From NCBI GenBank assembly GCA_048887165.1, contig JBHLJZ010000082.1, positions 1 through 17,688 of the forward strand: a DNA stretch of 17,688 bases, given 5' to 3'. The position numbers and the translations under genes were made by a program. The notes under the pieces were generated by a model, which saw nothing but the letters and a program-made list of their open reading frames with translations, made no database searches and was not told the origin of the DNA. This stretch comes from SOKP01 sp048887165. GTDB lineage: Archaea; Asgardarchaeota; Lokiarchaeia; Sigyniarchaeales; SOKP01. Shown here in pieces: positions 15,099 through 17,688 of this stretch (its first letter is position 1; each line of letters starts with the position of its first letter).

Positions 15099-16331
15099 TT
15101 AGTAATTCAATCCTTTGAGCATCTGAACGGTGGTATACATATTCTTACCGCCCTTTCTAAGATAATCCATTGCTTCTTCTATTCCTTCTATAGTTAAATT
15201 GAACATTGGAATTATACTAGAGATGATCTTCCTTGTCCAAGGAGCCCACTCTGTCCTAATTAATTCTGGATTTAACCAGATTGTATTATTTTTAAAGTGA
15301 TTAGCAAGTTCTCTGATGTAATAAATACCTGGCATTTCATTTCGATGATAATAATAAATGGAGCCATATCGTTCAGTGAGCTCCCACGAGGCCATAGCAG
15401 CATCTCCTACGATGACACACTTATACTTATTGTCATACTTTTTCAGAAATTCATCAAATTCTATAGCTTCATCTGGATTCCTTTGAGCGTTAAAATACAA
15501 TTTTTCATAGATACAATTATGAAAATAGTAATACTTGAAATCTTTCCAATGTGACATATTATTTGCCGCAGAAAATAGAAGGTTTACCAAATGAGCATAT
15601 GGAGTCATGCTACCTCCCACATCCATTAAAAGAATCAGTTTAACATTATTTTTTCTTCTTTTTTCAAAGACAATTTCGATATCTCCCCCATTTTTTGCGG
15701 TTTTATCAATTGTCTTATCTATATTTAACTCATCTAATTTGCCGATCTCTTCCAATTTTCTTAATCGCTTCAAAGCTACTTTAATTTGACGAGTGTCTAA
15801 AACCACATCCTTTCTGTAATCTTGGAAAATTCTTTTCTGGGCAATTTGCATGGCCATTCGCATACCTGCAGAGCCACCAATTTTCATTCCCATAGGGTTT
15901 TGTCCTGAATGTCCAAATCTAGAATCTCCCTGAGTACCAATCCAATGATCACCAAAATTGTGCTCATCATCTTGTTTTTTAAGTAATTCTTCAAGTTGTT
16001 TTTGCATTTCTTCTAAATCGAAATTCTGACTTATAAATTCTTGAAATCCATCTGGTAATTCAGGAGGATTTAGATCTTTTTCCAACCAATCCCAGATTTG
16101 TTGTTTAATATCATCGGGAAATTTAAGGGATGCATCTTTGAAAAAATTAGCGAAAGCGATATCAAACACATCAAATTGATGCTCATTTTTGCAGAGAATT
16201 GATCTAGAGACATAATAAAAATGAACCATATTATGAATTAAACCCTTATCTAACGCCTCCATAAGCGTCATATATTCTGTAATGGTTATCGGTAACCGCT
16301 CCCTTAAATAAAAGAAAAAATCAATAAACAT
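15099..16331 (-). CDS. CoxE-like VWA-domain protein
   Basis: A 410-residue protein with an N-terminal helical region, an acidic linker, the conserved HWIGTQGDSRFGHSG motif (129-143), a Gly/Met-rich stretch, and a C-terminal von Willebrand A domain beginning ILLMDVGGSMTPY (233-245). The metal-site motif reads DVGGS instead of DxSxS, which I recall as the usual form in this CoxE-like group. A later segment FKYYYFHNCIYEKLY and the CVIVGDAAMASWEL strand are also typical of the group. Family members usually work with a MoxR-type AAA+ ATPase in maturing metalloenzymes or complexes; no MoxR gene is in this window. ATG start at 16331; no strong Shine-Dalgarno site is visible upstream. The gene ends 11 bases from the convergent acyl-CoA synthetase. 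Confidence 0.85.
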   Translation of the reverse strand: MFIDFFFYLRERLPITITEYMTLMEALDKGLIHNMVHFYYVSRSILCKNEHQFDVFDIAFANFFKDASLKFPDDIKQQIWDWLEKDLNPPELPDGFQEFISQNFDLEEMQKQLEELLKKQDDEHNFGDHWIGTQGDSRFGHSGQNPMGMKIGGSAGMRMAMQIAQKRIFQDYRKDVVLDTRQIKVALKRLRKLEEIGKLDELNIDKTIDKTAKNGGDIEIVFEKRRKNNVKLILLMDVGGSMTPYAHLVNLLFSAANNMSHWKDFKYYYFHNCIYEKLYFNAQRNPDEAIEFDEFLKKYDNKYKCVIVGDAAMASWELTERYGSIYYYHRNEMPGIYYIRELANHFKNNTIWLNPELIRTEWAPWTRKIISSIIPMFNLTIEGIEEAMDYLRKGGKNMYTTVQMLKGLNY

Positions 16332-16404
16332 TTACATTTAAATTAAAATTAATTAAAGTTAAATAATTTTTGTTAAACTTACATAATAGCATTTAATAAC
16401 AAAA

Positions 16405-16518
16405 TTACACCAATGAAATTAGCTTTATGAAGTTTTGCCCCAATATATCCCGATCTTCTTGATCGTGTCCCTTACTACAGATTCCTATAACTGGTAAAAT
16501 TTTAGCACCAACGGTCAT
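16405..16518 (-). CDS. possible small ORF (37 codons) or gene remnant
   Basis: Within the 276-base gap 16332-16607 the minus strand has an ATG-to-TAA ORF that starts MTVGAKILPVIGICSKGHDQ and continues EDRDILGQNFIKLISLV. It is more GC-rich and uses a more balanced codon set than the flanking AT-rich DNA, so it looks coding-like. No Shine-Dalgarno site is visible, and an in-frame stop lies one codon upstream of the ATG. It also contains a perfect CGATC-TTCTT-GATCG hairpin at 16451-16465. It could be a small protein, the remains of a longer gene, or a structured RNA. I do not recognise a family. Confidence 0.3.
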   Translation of the reverse strand: MTVGAKILPVIGICSKGHDQEDRDILGQNFIKLISLV

Positions 16519-16563
16519 TTTTTATAGATTAAAGTCATTAATTTAAAATATGATTTTTAAAAC

Positions 16564-16572
16564 TTTAATATA
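16564..16572 (+). promoter_or_regulatory. candidate TATA box for the tail-anchored protein gene
   Basis: TTTAATATA lies about 40 bases upstream of the ATG at 16608, leaving room for a short leader with the GAAGGT site (16592-16597). The position is right for an archaeal promoter, but the background is AT-rich. Confidence 0.35.
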
Positions 16573-16607
16573 GGGAATTATTTCTATTTTTGAAGGTTTT
16601 ATAAAAT

Positions 16608-17612
16608 ATGAAAATTTTAGATGATGAAAAATTTATCAGAAATGTGGAAAGCTTAATTGATCCAAAGGAAGTCAGCCATTTGTATTTCTTCCAAACATTC
16701 AAACGGTTGTTACCTCGCTCCCTTTTTAAAAAGCTGTTAAAAAAGACTTCAAAAAAGACGCCCTACATGGGTTTTGTAATTGAACCTTATTGTCTGTTTT
16801 TATTCTTTAAGCTTAAAAATATCGAAAAAGCAAAATCATTATTGCCAGAACGCTATGAGTTGAAAAAGACCAGAATTTTTTCTGATGAAGAACCAGAATA
16901 CTATTTGGGAATGGGGGTTTTCAATACCCGGGCAAGTACTTTTTGGGGTTCTAGGCTAGAATCATATCTCGTTGCAGAAGATAAAGAAACTGGTCATCCA
17001 TCCTGGATTTTTATCGATATTCTGAGCAATACAATAATTTATCTCCCTTCTTTAGGAGTTACGGATAGAAACTGTAAAAATGCTATATATACGACTAGCT
17101 CAAAGGGAGATCTACTACTGGATTTCAAAGAAGACACAACTGACCGACAGATAATCTTAACGGGTAATATTACCAATGGAAAAATGCGCAGCCTTGATCA
17201 ACCCCTTTGGGTAATAGGAAATACATCTATCGGTCACATTAGAAAATTTTCAGATAAGAATGATGATCCATTTGCCGTAATATTTGATCCCGCCGAAGTT
17301 GAAAAAGCTTTAGAAATTCCTATTGAGGATATTCACATAAAGTATAATACACTTTTTCCAGGTTTAGCAGAGCCGGAACTATGCAAGGTGTTATGTTTCC
17401 CCTTCGCTCAGCACTATATTGCCGACAGTCCAGGCTGCCGCACCTATATCAAAGATATCAATGACATGATCGAGAATTATAACAAAATTGCAGATATGAA
17501 AGAAATAAAAACTTTTTCAACAAGAAGTATAAAGATAATGTTAATAATTGGAATATCTTTATTTATGGTAATCTTTATTTTCCTATTTATTTTATTGTTA
17601 ATTAATCTATAA
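16608..17612 (+). CDS. C-terminally anchored membrane protein, possible acetoacetate-decarboxylase-like fold
   Basis: A 334-residue protein with a single strongly hydrophobic segment at the very C-terminus (about 310-333) and no N-terminal signal, so it should be tail-anchored with its body in the cytosol. The soluble part has features reminiscent of the acetoacetate decarboxylase/DUF2071 fold: a strand, then KSLLPERYELKKT (76-88), then GMGVFNTRAST (101-111), WGSRLESYLVAED (113-125) and a beta-rich continuation to about 260. The assignment is tentative, and I cannot place a catalytic Lys. A basic patch (KKLLKKTSKK, 41-50) precedes the domain. GAAGGT (16592-16597) is spaced about 10 bases from the ATG. 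The next gene begins 38 bases after its stop, so a second operon gene is likely. Confidence 0.8.
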   Translation: MKILDDEKFIRNVESLIDPKEVSHLYFFQTFKRLLPRSLFKKLLKKTSKKTPYMGFVIEPYCLFLFFKLKNIEKAKSLLPERYELKKTRIFSDEEPEYYLGMGVFNTRASTFWGSRLESYLVAEDKETGHPSWIFIDILSNTIIYLPSLGVTDRNCKNAIYTTSSKGDLLLDFKEDTTDRQIILTGNITNGKMRSLDQPLWVIGNTSIGHIRKFSDKNDDPFAVIFDPAEVEKALEIPIEDIHIKYNTLFPGLAEPELCKVLCFPFAQHYIADSPGCRTYIKDINDMIENYNKIADMKEIKTFSTRSIKIMLIIGISLFMVIFIFLFILLLINL

Positions 17613-17650
17613 TGAAGGATTTGAAAACAAAAAAAACAAGGTTTACGTAA

Positions 17651-17688
17651 ATGGACCAAGAAGAATACAGGAATTTTATAAAAAAGAC
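17651..17688 (+). CDS. start of a further gene (cut by window edge)
   Basis: The ATG at 17651 is preceded by AAGGT (17637-17642 region) at about 8 bases and opens an uninterrupted frame, MDQEEYRNFIKK, to the window edge. Only 12 complete codons are visible, so no function can be given. It would be the second gene of the unit that starts with the tail-anchored protein. Confidence 0.5.
   Translation, partial: MDQEEYRNFIKK

Noticed and set aside
15233..15250. Idea that the VWA protein's DVGGS metal site is an unusual degenerate MIDAS
   Set aside because: As I recall, Gly at the first Ser position is usual for this CoxE-like group, so it is not a loss of function specific to this gene.
17612..17650. 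12-codon ORF starting in the stop of the tail-anchored protein gene (TAATG), in frame with the next gene
   Set aside because: It is very short, Lys/Thr rich, and separated from the downstream ATG by a stop; the next gene has its own ribosome binding site.

Overview
The window is AT-rich DNA (low GC by eye) from an archaeon, most likely an Asgard archaeon of the Lokiarchaeia type. Three things point there: a eukaryote-like Ras-superfamily GTPase; formylmethanofuran dehydrogenase-like (Fwd) subunits, which belong to archaeal C1 metabolism; and strong archaeal Shine-Dalgarno sites (GGTGA, AGGAG). There is no 16S gene, so this placement is an inference. I found no tRNA, rRNA, CRISPR array, insertion sequence or phage gene.

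Left end (1-1200, minus strand): the N-terminal part of an Mrp/NBP35-type Fe-S carrier ATPase, cut by the window edge, followed by a complete small GTPase. A divergent AT-rich promoter region (1197-1410) separates these from a long plus-strand cluster.

Main cluster (about 1411-8654, plus strand): three consecutive NifX/MTH1175-type cluster-binding domain proteins, two MinD-like ATPases with inserted ferredoxin domains (overlapping reading frames), a 120-base gap, an Fe-S protein joining a CdhE-type Fe-S domain to a ferredoxin domain, and then FwdB-, FwdD- and FwdA-like subunits packed 1-11 bases apart. The first half looks like an Fe-S or metal-cluster assembly and delivery module, the second like an Fe-S/pterin oxidoreductase coupled to an amidohydrolase. 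The most striking point is that the Fwd-like subunits keep many cofactor-holding residues (FwdB cluster cysteines and the metal-ligand Cys; FwdA HxH and the carboxylysine Lys), while several catalytic residues are replaced: the FwdB His after the Cys is Gln, the FwdB Arg of the RGHYN motif is Gly, and the FwdA catalytic Asp is Asn. No FwdC is present. It is probably a divergent paralogous complex, not a standard formylmethanofuran dehydrogenase.

Middle (8771-13139, minus strand): a translationally coupled three-gene operon. In transcription order it encodes a two-pass membrane protein with an outside domain and a cytosolic GNAT acetyltransferase domain, a protein of unknown family with faint kinase-fold motifs, and a helical coiled-coil protein of unknown family. 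It has the layout of an unrecognised signalling or modification system.

Right part: an acyl-CoA synthetase (plus) converges on a CoxE-like VWA protein (minus). A roughly 275-base gap follows, holding a 37-codon minus-strand ORF. Then come a C-terminally anchored membrane protein, possibly of the acetoacetate-decarboxylase fold, and the first codons of another gene at the window edge.
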